A stretch of DNA of 64,000 nt. Source: Bactrocera neohumeralis. Lineage: Eukaryota > Arthropoda > Insecta > Diptera > Tephritidae. Numbering within the stretch: position 1 is the stretch's first letter; every line of letters starts with the position of its first letter. Where the stretch lies: contig NC_065921.1 of NCBI RefSeq assembly GCF_024586455.1, positions 27,773,135-27,837,134 on the forward strand. The letters run 5' to 3'. The translations under genes and the position numbers were made by a program. This document shows, in pieces, positions 63,425-64,000 of this stretch. Under the pieces are notes generated by a model. It was not told the origin of the DNA and did not search any database. It saw only the letters and a program-made list of their open reading frames with translations.

Positions 63425-64000
63425 GCGAAGATAACGTCTCAACCGCCGAAGTAGTGCTAGAAACAACAAAAGAGAGCAAACACTCAAAATTGAAAGTTTG
63501 TAAAAGAAATTAATAACAAACAACAACAATTGTGCTGAAGAAGTCGAAAATAGGTTAAAAAGTGTTTGGTGTCGATGCGTTGAAATAAAATAAAATCCGA
63601 AAAAAGATACACAAATACCGAAAAAAAGTAATGTAAAAACGCAAAACTCGCTAAAGAGCCACTATTACTAAAAAAGCAACAACAAAAGTAAAAAAATTAA
63701 AAGCTCGTCTGTGTAGAATTTACCCTACCTCAATTATTTGTTTAAGTGTATGTGTGTAGAGATTCGAGATCGAGTGAAAAAGAGAGGGAGAGAGAGAGAC
63801 CAACGATCGAGTGAGCATTTAAAAGTGTAGAGAAGACGCAAAGTCAACACAAGATCAGACGGTAAAGGTGAAAGCGGAAAGTGAAATTAAAAAAAGTCAA
63901 CACCGAATAAAAAGTAAAAACACAAGATAAATTAAAAGTATTAAAAACAAAAATAAAAACAACGATTCAGCTTTCGTTGTGTGGTGAGCGGCAAATTGCG
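63425..64000 (+). other. Candidate 5' UTR exon of a gene extending past the right edge
   Basis: A strong acceptor with a long pyrimidine tract (TTTTTGTTTTTTCTTACAG) ends at 63424. The exon to the window end is A-rich with AACAACAA words, a GAGAGAGGGAGAGAGAGAGA cluster (63781-63801) and only very short upstream ORFs, for example ATGCGTTGA near 63575. This is typical of long fly leader exons. The coding start is not in the window, so the gene is not identified. It may be spliced to 43580-44182. Confidence 0.5.

Noticed and set aside
1..64000. tRNA or rRNA genes
   Set aside because: No segment with A/B boxes plus cloverleaf, and no rRNA stretch beyond the snoRNA antisense guides, was noticed; a tRNAscan run would be decisive.

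Overview
This window looks like brachyceran fly chromosomal DNA, probably from a tephritid-like species (species inferred, not proven). The reasons are a very AT-rich background, short GT-AG introns, three genes whose proteins read like Drosophila orthologues, and a dense load of Tc1/mariner and non-LTR retroelement relics with many CATA/TATG microsatellites.

Layout. Positions 1-25.3 kb hold domino (dom) on the minus strand. It has 11 coding exons, from the start at 21542 to the stop at 1075, and joins in frame to 3011 codons plus stop. It encodes an INO80/SWR1-class SWI2/SNF2 ATPase. The last exon present gives a short, DOM-B-like C-terminus without a SANT domain. The dom introns carry two U15-type box C/D snoRNAs, a probable unannotated 102-nt cassette exon, a candidate H/ACA-like RNA, a perfectly duplicated 59-nt element with inverted ends, a duplicated 47-bp element and a foldback-like repeat. 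From 25.3 to 26.1 kb is a divergent promoter interval with a DRE-like site. It separates dom from Rad51D (plus strand, 26078-27280, four exons, one of them needing a GC-AG intron). Next comes cinnabar (cn, kynurenine 3-monooxygenase, plus strand, 28053-31632, eight exons, 464 aa).

From 31.7 to 64 kb I see no complete protein gene. The region is a patchwork of decayed elements: two families of LINE fragments, at least eight Tc1/mariner-type relics or deletion derivatives, two related TA-flanked MITEs, a 154-bp tandem repeat with 7 units, and several other tandem arrays. Two plus-strand intervals look like noncoding 5' exons of a gene that continues beyond the right edge. One ends with a donor at 44182, the other begins with an acceptor at 63424 and runs to 64000, which would imply a first intron of about 19 kb.

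Working together: dom (chromatin remodelling, H2A.V exchange) and Rad51D (homologous recombination) are housekeeping or repair genes sharing one promoter interval. dom also doubles as a snoRNA host, so its introns feed rRNA modification. cn is a pigment and tryptophan-catabolism enzyme and shows no functional link to its neighbours.
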